64,000 bases of DNA from assembly GCA_030748415.1 (NCBI GenBank), contig JASMMA010000014.1, forward strand, positions 1 to 64,000, read 5' to 3'. Of the stretch, positions 51,601 through 60,284 are shown in pieces. The notes beneath the pieces were generated by a model. It was not told where the DNA came from, ran no database searches, and saw only the letters and a program-made list of their open reading frames with translations. The translations under genes and the position numbers were made by a program. Position 1 is the first letter of the stretch. Every line of letters begins with the position of its first letter. The DNA comes from Planctomycetota bacterium. Its GTDB lineage: Bacteria; Planctomycetota; UBA1135.

Positions 51601-54600
51601 ATGCGATGCCCATCCTGCGATTTTTCCAACGAAGCTTCGGCTGAATCTTGTTCCCAATGCGGAACACCTCTGTCTCGCGAGCTCCGGACTGCTGAGTCCA
51701 TCGAGCTTGAAGAGGTAACTGTCCGCTTTGATGACGACATCGGTTTTTCTGCCGGTGAGACACTCGAACCTGTGGGTGACGAAGGCCCTGCCGAAGACTC
51801 CGATACTGCGGAACCGAGTGCCTCTTCAGAAGAACAGGTGCCTGTCCCCCCAAAGGAGGACAAGATTGGGGACCTTATTGGCGACCGATACGAGATTCTT
51901 TCCCAGCTTGGCCAAGGTGGGATGGGAGCGGTGTTTCTTGCTCGGGATAACAAAACTGGCCTAGGCGGCCGCCAAGTTGCCATTAAAAGAATTCTCAAGG
52001 CGAGCGAAAGAGGTATTCAACGTTTTCTTCGCGAAGCAGAAACGATTGCGCAGTTGAACCATCAAAATATCCGTGCCATTTTCGACCGCGGCGAAGATGA
52101 ATTGGGTCATTTTCTTGTGATGGAGTTTGTTGATGGCGAATCTCTCCATGACCTTGTTGCCCGCGATGGAGTATTAAAAGATGACCAGTTTGCAGACATT
52201 GTTCGTGGCCTTGCAAGGTCCCTTGCATTTGCGCACCGAAAAGGGGTCATCCATCGTGATGTAAAACCAGCGAATGTCATGCTTGCAGAAGATGGCACAC
52301 CAAAATTGACCGACTTTGGTCTTGCTCGCGCCACAGAAGAATCTGAGTTAAGCATGGAAGGTTTTGGAATGGGAACCGCCGGTTATGCCGCGCCGGAACA
52401 GCGGCGCGATGCCAGCTCTGTCGATCACCGCGCTGATATTTATGGTTTGGGTGCAACGATGTACTTCCTTCTCACGGGGCGTTCCCCTAAAACCATCCGC
52501 GAATCGCGGGTTCCCGAACGCTGGCGGCGAATCACTCTGCGCTGCCTCGAAGAGAAGCCAGAGGATCGTTTCTACTCAGTGGATGACTTCCTTGATGACC
52601 TCGCGGCTGGTGCATCAAGCCAATCCTCAATTACTCGTCAAATTCCTGCAGGCGCAGAATTGTTCGACTGCCCTGCTTGTGCTACATCGAATGCTGAAAC
52701 TGCTCAATACTGCCGATCATGCGGTGGTGGCCTCTTTGAGGCATGCCCGAAATGTAGCCAGCTAGATCGAGCCGGCGCGAGCTTTTGTAGTGGGTGTGGC
52801 ACAGACATCGCCAACTGGAAACTTTCCGAAGAATGTTTTGCTGCTTCTCGGCACCACCGAGACGCATATGAGTTTGTGGCGGCAATCAAGGAGGCCCAAG
52901 AAGCCCTGAAAACAGTCCCAAGCAGGGGAGATGTTCGTGCCTTTCTCGAAGAGGTAAAATGTGAATACACAAAATCGGAAGCCGCCCGCGATTCGGCTCG
53001 GGCCGCAAGCGAGGAGAAAAACTTTGATTTAGCTGAGTCCTCATGGCGAGAGGTACTTGAGATAATTCCCAAAGATGAGGAGGCGTTACAAGCCATCGCT
53101 GGCCTCAAAGAACGAACGCGGTCCGCTGAGTTCTCCGAGCGACATGCCGTCTTGTTGCGCGCAGTAGCTCAGGGTGATTGGCGCTCGTCTGTGAGAATTC
53201 TGCGCACCCTTCGTGCGTGGGCAAGCGATGAAGATGCAGATGAGCTGCAAGCCGCCGAGAATTCCGTTCGTGGGCTCCAGCTTGCCAGAGTTAAAGATAT
53301 GCTTCAGCGAGCCGAAGACGAAGCCTTTGAAGGCGATTACGAAGAGGCTTACCACCTTTTAGATCAGGCCCGGAAAGGTGGCGCAACCGAGAAGACGGTC
53401 GAGCCTATCCGAAAGAAATTTTCAACAATGGAAATTGAAGGAAGCCGCGCCGAGCGCTCACGATTGCGAAAGAAGCGAATTCGGAAAACTATCTTTACTC
53501 TTTTAATTTTTACAGGCGGGACATTCTTTGGAAGTGTAAAGCTCAGGGATTACAACCAAGGGATTTTGGATAATTCTGTGGCCCTCTTTCTTGAGCAAAA
53601 AAGTGACAGTGACTGGAAGGTCGTTACAAGCCAACTGGGAAAACTTCTTCCTGAGCCCTGGGGGCCCCAAGAGCATGTTGCCCTAGGAAACATCACCCAA
53701 GGCATGATGGGCCGAAAGGATGACCAAGAAAACGAGGAACGAGTTCTTTTGCGCGAGCTATGCCAAAATTGCCCCCCTTCTCTTGCTGGGGTGAAAGAGC
53801 ATGCAATGGGAATTCTCCAAAGCGAGGCGAAGGACCGCTTTTGGGATGGTGCCGAACCTGAGAAGCTAGCCCCGAAGGTGAGTGATGGCACGCTGAAATT
53901 AAACATTCAATTTGACTCTTTCCAATCATGCGCCGTTAATGGCAAAATGGTTGAAGCGGAACCGAATGGTGAAGACAATGCAACAATCATTGATTTGTCT
54001 CCTTGGAAAAACGAACCAGGGGAATTAAGGCTTGAGTTCGTTGACGAGGCCGGATTTGTTATTGCAGGCAAATATTTTGTCAAGTGGGACAATATTCCTC
54101 TTGCTTTAGAACAACCAAAGATTTCGGAACCAATTTTCCCTGATACAGATTTTGAGATTCGCATTAAAGCCCAAGGCAAAACTCTTGTTGATACAGGTGG
54201 GATTCGGATTGAAGGTGGCACCAAAACTGATACCAAGAGAGAATCCGGCGAATTATTGCTGACGGTTCAAGCTAGGGAATTGCAGCCTAGCGAAACAGAG
54301 GCCACTGTTCGATTGTTTGGAAAGGTAGAGGATAGCGCCGGAAATATTTCTGAGGAGTTTTCTTGGAGCTGGGAGATTATCGATAAGCCCCTCTATCAAG
54401 CTGGGGAGTTCGCTAAGAAAGGCGACTACCCCGAAGCACTCGAAGCATTGAAGGATTGGCAATCAAAAGAACTGATTCCAGTTAAGGTTCGAAACCAAAT
54501 CTATTCGATTTCCGATAAATGGAGTCAGCAAATTAATGAGAAGTCGAAGAGCGCGAGCTTGGATGACTACTTCGAACTGAGGCAACAAATTGAATCCATC

Positions 54601-56754
54601 CAGGGGGCATTGCCTGCAATTCTCGAAGTAGTTCCAGGTGCAGAAGATTTAAGTATTCAGCTAGCAGACCAGTCGCACAACCTAGCCATAAAGAACGCAG
54701 AGGTTCGGTTCGGATCCACCGTTTCGAAGTGGATGGAGTCATGGAAGCCTCCAGACCCTGCGTCAAATACATCTCTTCCAGTTAGTCTTAAGGACTTTAA
54801 AATTCCTGGGGACACATTTTGGGCACCGATAAAACTAGCGGATCCCAAGGCGCGATTGTTGCCCGTTGAGCTCATTCACAAACAAACAGGGCTCCCATTT
54901 CAACTCGTTCCCGAGGGAACTCTTCGTGATGGAGAACGCCATGCAATCTTGTCACCCTTTTATATGGCAAAAACCGAAGTGCCCGCAGATATTTTTAATG
55001 GGGGTGAAGCCAATAGTGCTGCAAACAAAATCACATGGGCCGAATCTGATAAGTGGTGTAAGGAAAAGGGGCTAGCCCTTCCTTCAGAGAGCCAGTGGCT
55101 CTTTGCTGCCATGGGGGACACCCAGGGGAAAAAACATCCGTGGGGGTCGTTTGAGGAAATTGAGTATGCCAACCTAAAGGCGCCTGCTGGCGAAACATCT
55201 ACTTTGAATCAGCTTGATTCCCATCAAAAAAATGCATCTTGGTGTGGAGTCCTCAATATGGTTGGACATGTGGAGGAGTGGGTTCGTGATGGAAAAGTGG
55301 CGCGGAGTGAAAGAGCATTGGAACTCCTTGATGGCACCCGAGATCCCGAATATTTCGTATCGGGCCAGAGCAAGGGGCGCATTGCTTTAGGAGGGAGTTT
55401 TCAGGACGAGCTAAATGTGCTTAAAGAACTCCGGCAGTATTACCTATTGGATAAAAGTGAAAGCTATATTGGTTTTCGACCAATCGCACAGGTGGATTTG
55501 AGGGGGCCATCCCTTGCGAGAGGCGAAACCATTTCCGTGAATGGGGAACACCCAGCTGGGGATTCGGTAGAGACTGATGCCCTCACTTTTGGAGAAGAGG
55601 TACGCGTTGCTCCGGGAGGTCCCAATTTCCAATTAAGCAAAGTGAAAGATGGCATTTATAAACTTCGCTTCATCGTTCCAGATTTCGAAGAAGAAGAACC
55701 AAAACCTGAAAGCCTCGAAGTCGTTTTCTTTGATACTTTTAAGAACGCCTCAACATTCCAGTTAGAAATTTCAACATGGAGCATCGATGCCCGGTGTGAA
55801 AAATGGAAACGCGAATGGGATTCCTCCGTTCGTAAATCCAACCAGGTAGTCCCCTTTGAGAAGGCGCACAAGGGTTGGCTAAAACTTGTGAAGGAAGATT
55901 TAGAAAAGGAATACATTGACCAGCCGAATTACGATAAGACCCTGAAATGGGCCCAAGAAAAATACGATGCCCGTCTGCGTGAAATAAAGGAAGATTTAAA
56001 GCGTAAAGACGAGGAAGAAATACAAAAGGATACTAAAGAGCAGAATGAGGAGAAATGGGGCCCTAAAGCTGCAGATTGGCTCGCAAGGGAAACAAAGAAG
56101 CAAGACTTCCCAGTCGATGATGACTTTCGGTCTGGTTTTTCGAAAATCAATAATGTCACCGTTCCGCGAAATCTCGATGGCACAGGGGGGTTCATCCTAA
56201 GAAGGGTAAAGCACGAGAAGAGTGGCCTTAAGTTTATTTGGATTCCAAAGTCGAGTGACAGGGGGGGGTTCTATATTTCGGAGACCGAAGTTTCCTGGAA
56301 AGCTTATGGAGAATCGGGGTCCTTTTCCAATGGGCCTAAACGACCCAATTGGCGACATGATGAAAATCACCCAGTTGTGAACATCAGCCAAGGAAATGCA
56401 AAAAAATGGTGCGACCGAATGGGGCTGAATCTCCCAAGCCAAGCTGAGTGGAATTTTTCAGCATCTGGTCCTAAAGGGAAGCCAAATAAACCTCAGACCG
56501 GTTCGGTGAACATAGAAGCCTTACGCGGCCAAGACTACCCATTCTCTTATACATGTCCCGTTACTAACCCAGGGTTTGAATGTTGGGCCGGCGGCTTGAA
56601 CTGGTTCGGGAATGTCGCCGAGTTGTTGCACCCGGATTCCAAGCAAGTCGCAGTTGGGTACAGTTGGAAAAATAAGAGTCTTCAAAATGTAACGGAACCA
56701 GCTAAGTCAGCGAATCATGTTGGTTTCCGTCCGATTGCTCATCCCCGTCCTTAG
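51601..56754 (+). CDS. Giant transmembrane Ser/Thr protein kinase with zinc ribbons and two FGE/SUMF1-like domains
   Basis: The predicted product is 1717 residues. In order: an N-terminal zinc ribbon (CPSCDFSNEASAESCSQCG), an acidic linker, a Hanks-type kinase (Gly loop GQGGMGAVF, Lys129 in VAIK, HRDVKPANVM with Asp220, DFG 238-240, APEQ), and two further zinc ribbons (CPACATSNAETAQYCRSCG and CPKCSQLDRAGASFCSGCG). A TPR-like helical stretch follows, then one membrane helix (TIFTLLIFTGGTFFGSV) near residue 640. The large outer region holds beta domains and two SUMF1-type folds (about 1080-1300 and 1540-1717), each with GxxLPS-x-x-x-W, a GNV/GHVxEW-like core and GFRPI. The kinase faces the cytoplasm and the FGE-like domains face outside, suggesting a sensor of an external ligand. 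Confidence 0.88.
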   Translation: MRCPSCDFSNEASAESCSQCGTPLSRELRTAESIELEEVTVRFDDDIGFSAGETLEPVGDEGPAEDSDTAEPSASSEEQVPVPPKEDKIGDLIGDRYEILSQLGQGGMGAVFLARDNKTGLGGRQVAIKRILKASERGIQRFLREAETIAQLNHQNIRAIFDRGEDELGHFLVMEFVDGESLHDLVARDGVLKDDQFADIVRGLARSLAFAHRKGVIHRDVKPANVMLAEDGTPKLTDFGLARATEESELSMEGFGMGTAGYAAPEQRRDASSVDHRADIYGLGATMYFLLTGRSPKTIRESRVPERWRRITLRCLEEKPEDRFYSVDDFLDDLAAGASSQSSITRQIPAGAELFDCPACATSNAETAQYCRSCGGGLFEACPKCSQLDRAGASFCSGCGTDIANWKLSEECFAASRHHRDAYEFVAAIKEAQEALKTVPSRGDVRAFLEEVKCEYTKSEAARDSARAASEEKNFDLAESSWREVLEIIPKDEEALQAIAGLKERTRSAEFSERHAVLLRAVAQGDWRSSVRILRTLRAWASDEDADELQAAENSVRGLQLARVKDMLQRAEDEAFEGDYEEAYHLLDQARKGGATEKTVEPIRKKFSTMEIEGSRAERSRLRKKRIRKTIFTLLIFTGGTFFGSVKLRDYNQGILDNSVALFLEQKSDSDWKVVTSQLGKLLPEPWGPQEHVALGNITQGMMGRKDDQENEERVLLRELCQNCPPSLAGVKEHAMGILQSEAKDRFWDGAEPEKLAPKVSDGTLKLNIQFDSFQSCAVNGKMVEAEPNGEDNATIIDLSPWKNEPGELRLEFVDEAGFVIAGKYFVKWDNIPLALEQPKISEPIFPDTDFEIRIKAQGKTLVDTGGIRIEGGTKTDTKRESGELLLTVQARELQPSETEATVRLFGKVEDSAGNISEEFSWSWEIIDKPLYQAGEFAKKGDYPEALEALKDWQSKELIPVKVRNQIYSISDKWSQQINEKSKSASLDDYFELRQQIESIQGALPAILEVVPGAEDLSIQLADQSHNLAIKNAEVRFGSTVSKWMESWKPPDPASNTSLPVSLKDFKIPGDTFWAPIKLADPKARLLPVELIHKQTGLPFQLVPEGTLRDGERHAILSPFYMAKTEVPADIFNGGEANSAANKITWAESDKWCKEKGLALPSESQWLFAAMGDTQGKKHPWGSFEEIEYANLKAPAGETSTLNQLDSHQKNASWCGVLNMVGHVEEWVRDGKVARSERALELLDGTRDPEYFVSGQSKGRIALGGSFQDELNVLKELRQYYLLDKSESYIGFRPIAQVDLRGPSLARGETISVNGEHPAGDSVETDALTFGEEVRVAPGGPNFQLSKVKDGIYKLRFIVPDFEEEEPKPESLEVVFFDTFKNASTFQLEISTWSIDARCEKWKREWDSSVRKSNQVVPFEKAHKGWLKLVKEDLEKEYIDQPNYDKTLKWAQEKYDARLREIKEDLKRKDEEEIQKDTKEQNEEKWGPKAADWLARETKKQDFPVDDDFRSGFSKINNVTVPRNLDGTGGFILRRVKHEKSGLKFIWIPKSSDRGGFYISETEVSWKAYGESGSFSNGPKRPNWRHDENHPVVNISQGNAKKWCDRMGLNLPSQAEWNFSASGPKGKPNKPQTGSVNIEALRGQDYPFSYTCPVTNPGFECWAGGLNWFGNVAELLHPDSKQVAVGYSWKNKSLQNVTEPAKSANHVGFRPIAHPRP

Positions 56755-56932
56755 GGGAAGTGGCCAACCACTCTTCGGCGTCTGCAATAGTGAGGAAGTG
56801 GGCCTCCTCTTGGCTGTTTTCTCGCACAGCAGTAAACACATTTACATAAACCGTGTCCTTGGGGAGTTTGAGACCAAACTCTGGAAGTCGTTTGCGGGGA
56901 ATCAGTCGGCGTTGGATGGAGGAGTTTGCCAT
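56702..56932 (-). CDS. Possible small hypothetical protein, antisense to the kinase 3' end
   Basis: A 76-codon minus-strand frame starting at an ATG in the 239-base gap between the kinase and PrpD genes. The product reads like a real protein: a basic N-terminus (SSIQRRLIPRKRLPEFGLKLP), then TVYVNVFTAVRENSQEEAHFLTIADAEEWL, then an acidic tail. The last 53 bases overlap the kinase coding end on the other strand. No family was recognised. The compact, hydrophilic, non-repetitive composition supports expression, but there is no clear ribosome-binding site. Confidence 0.45.
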   Translation of the reverse strand: MANSSIQRRLIPRKRLPEFGLKLPKDTVYVNVFTAVRENSQEEAHFLTIADAEEWLATSPKDGDEQSDGNQHDSLT

Positions 56933-56993
56933 TCTGAAAATTCTAACCAACCGATTGGTTTTGTGATTCCCCGCGCCGCTAGGATTTCGCCCC

Positions 56994-58382
56994 ATGGGAC
57001 ACGACACCGACAAAGCGAACACTGAATACATCTCCTATAAACTTGGGCAGTGGGTTGAAGCCCTCAAGTGGGAAGACCTCCCAGACGAGGTCATAAACGA
57101 ACTTCGCCGCTACCTGCTGGACAGTATCGGTTGTGCTTTTGGTGGTTCGCGAACTCCTGATTGGGAGATTCTCCGAGATATTTCCAAAGGTGAAGGTGGC
57201 TCTGAGAAGTGTGGTCTGCTTGGTGAGGGCGGCAAGGTTGCGCCGCTTCAGGCGGCATTTTTGAATGCCCTTTCAATTCGTGCCCAAGACTACAACGACA
57301 TTTATTGGCAACAGGACCCATGCCACCCAAGCGACTGCCTTTCGGCTCCGCTTGCTGGCGCGGAATTGGCTGGCTTGGGCGGGAAAGAGTTCCTGTTAGG
57401 CATGCTCGTTGCCTATGAAATCGAACAGAGGCTCTGCGAAGTGAGTTTCCCGGGTATCCGAGAGCTGGGTTGGCACCACGCAACTTTGACGGCTTTTGCC
57501 GCCGCCTATGCCGCGGGGAAATCTCTTGGCCTTAATGCCGGAGAACTTCAACACGCTGCAGGGATTGCTGGAGCCGCAAATGTCACCCTTGGCGCAGTGA
57601 CGGCAGGTCATCTCACTATGATGAAGAACACCGTATCACCCATGGCCACTCGAGCCGGTTTAGAAGCGGCCCTTATGGCCCAACGCGGATTCTCTGGGCC
57701 AGCCCATATTTTTGAAGGGAAAGAGTCCCTCGAGCATGTGATGGATTCAGAGTGGAAGTGGGAAATCTTTGATGATTTGGGAAGCAATTGGCGGATTCTT
57801 AAATGTGGAATGAAGTTCTTTCCCACGGAAGCTTTGACCCACGCCCCGATTTCTTGCACGATTTCAATCTGCCAGGAGAACGATTTGTCTGCTGACGACA
57901 TCGCTGAAATCCGAATCAAAACATTGACCAAGGCGGCTGACATTTTGTCCGACCCTGCCAAGTATCGCCCCACCACACGAGAATCTGCAGACCACTCATT
58001 GCCTTACTGCATCACAATGGGCATCATGAATGGGCGAGTGACACCTGACCTCTTTGATGAGGATGTCGTTCTCGACCCACGCGTTTTGGACCATATTGAC
58101 AAGATTAAGGTTTTCGCCGAACCGGAATTTGAGGCCGCTTTCCCGAAAGTCCAACGGTGCCATGTTGCTATTGATACAACTGATGGCCGCAATTTCGAAA
58201 AACAAATTGACTGGCCTAAGGGTGACCCACGGGATCCACTCAGCGATTCCGAAATTCGCGCCAAATTTGATGCCCTAGCTCAAGGACTTTCTTCTGAAAT
58301 GGGGGACCGGATTTGGGAGGAAGCTGCGAAATTGCCTGAATGTTCCAAAGTTGCGGACTTTACGGCTCTCTTGAAGATTTAA
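56994..58382 (+). CDS. MmgE/PrpD family protein (2-methylcitrate dehydratase-like)
   Basis: The 462-residue protein spans the two-domain MmgE/PrpD fold. Family segments are LRRYLLDSIGCAFGGSRTPDWE near the N-terminus, AFLNALSIRAQDYNDIYW, HPSDCLSAPLAGAELAG, GWHHATLTAFAAAYAAGKSLGL and KFFPTEALTHAPI. The family includes 2-methylcitrate dehydratase (propionate breakdown), cis-aconitate decarboxylase and iminodisuccinate epimerase, so the reaction cannot be fixed. No prpB/prpC neighbours were found, which weakens a methylcitrate-cycle role. It converges with the RF-1-domain gene, overlapping by four bases. Confidence 0.88.
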   Translation: MGHDTDKANTEYISYKLGQWVEALKWEDLPDEVINELRRYLLDSIGCAFGGSRTPDWEILRDISKGEGGSEKCGLLGEGGKVAPLQAAFLNALSIRAQDYNDIYWQQDPCHPSDCLSAPLAGAELAGLGGKEFLLGMLVAYEIEQRLCEVSFPGIRELGWHHATLTAFAAAYAAGKSLGLNAGELQHAAGIAGAANVTLGAVTAGHLTMMKNTVSPMATRAGLEAALMAQRGFSGPAHIFEGKESLEHVMDSEWKWEIFDDLGSNWRILKCGMKFFPTEALTHAPISCTISICQENDLSADDIAEIRIKTLTKAADILSDPAKYRPTTRESADHSLPYCITMGIMNGRVTPDLFDEDVVLDPRVLDHIDKIKVFAEPEFEAAFPKVQRCHVAIDTTDGRNFEKQIDWPKGDPRDPLSDSEIRAKFDALAQGLSSEMGDRIWEEAAKLPECSKVADFTALLKI

Positions 58383-58750
58383 TCTTCTAGTTTTCGGTCC
58401 TTTTTAGTTTGGCCTCTGCGTTTTTTGGCTTCGAGGCGCTTGCGGTCGGCGGAGCGAGGGGGTTTTGTGGGCTTTCGTTTCTTGGGGCGATAGTTTTTGG
58501 CCTTGAGTTTTTGAATGAGTCGTTCCCAGGCGAGTTCTCGGTTCTCAAACTGGCTCCTTCGTTCCGTAGAGGTGACAGTAATCCCGCTCGGTGGATGAAA
58601 AATCCGAACTGCGGTCTCAACTTTGTTCCGGTGTTGTCCGCCAGGCCCGCCCGACCGGAAGAAGGTGACTCGAGACTCTTTCTCAAGAGTGGCGCGGTCG
58701 GTGGGCCAGAGGGGAGCCATGGTGGCTGATTCTGCCATATCCTTGTCCAC
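58379..58750 (-). CDS. RF-1-domain peptide-chain-release-factor-like protein
   Basis: The 123-residue protein consists of one class I release-factor catalytic domain. The GGQ motif is at residues 37-39 in SGGPGGQHRNKVETAVRI, followed by HPPSGITVTSTERRSQFENRELAW. The C-terminal 35 residues are very basic (KKRKPTKPPRSADRKRLEAKK), like the ribosome-mRNA-channel tail of ArfB. It lacks the codon-recognition domain, so it would hydrolyse peptidyl-tRNA on stalled ribosomes without reading a stop codon. The GGQHRNKVE form is that of the 'release factor-like' group rather than classical ArfB/YaeJ, so its exact role is open. Confidence 0.85.
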   Translation of the reverse strand: MDKDMAESATMAPLWPTDRATLEKESRVTFFRSGGPGGQHRNKVETAVRIFHPPSGITVTSTERRSQFENRELAWERLIQKLKAKNYRPKKRKPTKPPRSADRKRLEAKKRRGQTKKDRKLED

Positions 58751-58944
58751 CTGGGTTGTATAGAGAATTTATGATTCCGAATTCCTTTGAAATCCATGAT
58801 TCTGTTTATTTTCCAGTGCTTTGTGGACACAAGAAGAAGATTAAGTGTTACCCTTTGGGTGCATCCTGGGGAGTTCTGCTCTCCTTCCCTCTCCCCCAAG
58901 AGGGTCCATCCCCACCCGAATTCATCCCCATCCCCACATCTGAA

Positions 58945-59115
58945 ATGGAATCCGAAAGCCCTCCAGTTGAGAGAACGGATCTCTTGCTCTGGCTTGCCAT
59001 TGCATTGTTGTTGCCAACGATTTATGTTTTGGCTTCGACAGTTTGGGATAGTAACGCTGACCAAATCAAAGCTGCCGAGGCACAAAATGAACTCGAGCAG
59101 CTAGTCAGCGAATAG
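58945..59115 (+). CDS. Small single-pass membrane protein, hypothetical
   Basis: The predicted 56-residue protein is MESESPPVERTDLL followed by a membrane helix (LWLAIALLLPTIYVLASTVW) and an acidic helical tail (NADQIKAAEAQNELEQLVSE). No family was recognised. A frame extending to 58756 exists, but its first 63 residues look like untranslated leader (Pro-rich, no conserved pattern), so the short form is preferred. It precedes trxB by 68 bases on the same strand; the 194 bases before it hold no recognised feature. Confidence 0.5.
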   Translation: MESESPPVERTDLLLWLAIALLLPTIYVLASTVWDSNADQIKAAEAQNELEQLVSE

Positions 59116-59183
59116 AGCCACCTGACATCACTCGCTTTCTTTCTCTTTAGAGGATGGAGCGAAGGGCCTATCATTTGGGTTCC

Positions 59184-60119
59184 ATGGTTCACAACGTTGC
59201 AATTATTGGTTCCGGTCCTGCCGGTTACACCGCTGCCCTCTACACCGCCCGCGCAGGGCTTTCCCCTCTTCTTTACGAAGGAATGCAACCTGGTGGCCAG
59301 CTAACCATTACGACTGAGGTTGAGAACTATCCCGGATTTCCTGAAGGTATTACGGGGCCCGATTTAATGGATAAGTTTAAGGCGCAGTGCGCTCGATTTG
59401 GGACCACCTTCAAGGAGTTTGCCAATGTGAAGCGGATCGATACATCGGGGCGCCCTTTTGTCATCGAAGATGAAATGGGTGGCGTTGAAGAAGCACATTC
59501 AATTATTGTTGCCACGGGTGCGCGGGCGAAAATGCTGGGGCTGGATAAGGAGAAAGAATTGATGGGATTTGGTGTTTCGGCATGCGCAACCTGTGACGGT
59601 GCCTTTTTTAAGGATGTTGAAATTGCCGTCGTCGGGGGGGGAGATACCGCCATGGAGGAAGCGCTCTACCTCACTCGGTTTGCTTCCAAAGTTACCATCA
59701 TTCACCGCCGGGACTATTTCCGAGCCTCCAAGGTTATGCAAGCGCGTGCCGAGGAAAACCCGAACATTGCCCTGAAGCTTTTTCGGCAGGTGAAGGACAT
59801 TCTCCATGGGGAAGATAAAAAGGTAACCGGCCTCGTACTTGAAGACCCGAGAGATGGTTCAACGGAAGAAATGTCCTGCCAAGGCCTCTTCATTGCCATT
59901 GGCCATGCTCCTAATACAGATTTCTTGGGAGAGGAATTTGCCAAAGACGAAGTGGGCTACCTGCTCCCGCAAGAGGGAATGTCCACAAGCGTTGAGGGGA
60001 TTTTTGCAGCGGGGGATGTGAGTGATTCGGTATACCGCCAGGCGATTACTGCAGCTGGAGCGGGATGCGCTGCTGCGATTGCTGCGCAGCGGTGGCTTGA
60101 AGAGAAAGGAATCGAATAA
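59184..60119 (+). CDS. trxB: Thioredoxin reductase
   Basis: The 311-residue flavoprotein reduces thioredoxin with NADPH. It shows the FAD-binding IIGSGPAGYTAALYTARAG, the redox-active CATCDG (about residues 133-138), the NADPH-binding VVGGGDTAMEEALYLTRF with HRRDYFRAS, and the second FAD motif GIFAAGDVSDSVYRQAITAAGAGC. Length and motifs are standard. The ATG at 59184 begins the FAD motif; an upstream in-frame ATG at 59154 would add ten unrelated residues. The stop codon is followed at the very next base by a REPIN-like element. Confidence 0.97.
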   Translation: MVHNVAIIGSGPAGYTAALYTARAGLSPLLYEGMQPGGQLTITTEVENYPGFPEGITGPDLMDKFKAQCARFGTTFKEFANVKRIDTSGRPFVIEDEMGGVEEAHSIIVATGARAKMLGLDKEKELMGFGVSACATCDGAFFKDVEIAVVGGGDTAMEEALYLTRFASKVTIIHRRDYFRASKVMQARAEENPNIALKLFRQVKDILHGEDKKVTGLVLEDPRDGSTEEMSCQGLFIAIGHAPNTDFLGEEFAKDEVGYLLPQEGMSTSVEGIFAAGDVSDSVYRQAITAAGAGCAAAIAAQRWLEEKGIE

Positions 60120-60284
60120 GACACTGACCCTATCCGGTGGGTCACCCTTTTTTCTAAGTTGTTGTGCTGGAAATAATTCGGAACACTTTCTTGGCGGGGC
60201 TTAGGTCCTTACCGAAAAAAAGTCCTAAAACCCTATAAGAGCAAGCGTTATAAAGAAAGTGGCCCAGCCGATGGGGTCAGTGTC
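60120..60284. repeat. REPIN-like palindromic element (copy 2)
   Basis: The left arm starts at the base after the trxB stop (GACACTGACCC, then TATCCGG, then TGGGTCAC). The right arm, ending at 60284, is its inverse with four mismatches (reverse reading GACACTGACCC, CATCGGC, TGGGCCAC). Between them an inner hairpin pairs GGGCTTAGG (about 60197) with CCTAAAACCC (about 60224). Size (165 bases), arm sequence and inner hairpin agree with copy 1 at 32031-32200. The right arm contributes the TGA stop (60277-60279) of the minus-strand glycosyltransferase gene. It may also act as a bidirectional terminator between the two convergent genes. Confidence 0.85.

Noticed and set aside
51601-56754. The SUMF1-like domains as the maturation enzyme for the sulfatase-like proteins
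   Set aside because: The domains show no catalytic Cys pair, and the sulfatase-like proteins have Thr at the position to be modified.
56994-58382. A methylcitrate-cycle operon around the MmgE/PrpD gene
   Set aside because: No methylcitrate synthase, methylisocitrate lyase or PrpR-like regulator is adjacent, and the neighbouring genes are unrelated.
58387-59085. 232-codon minus-strand frame
   Set aside because: It runs in a different frame across the RF-1-domain gene, whose GGQ motif and basic tail clearly mark the true frame.
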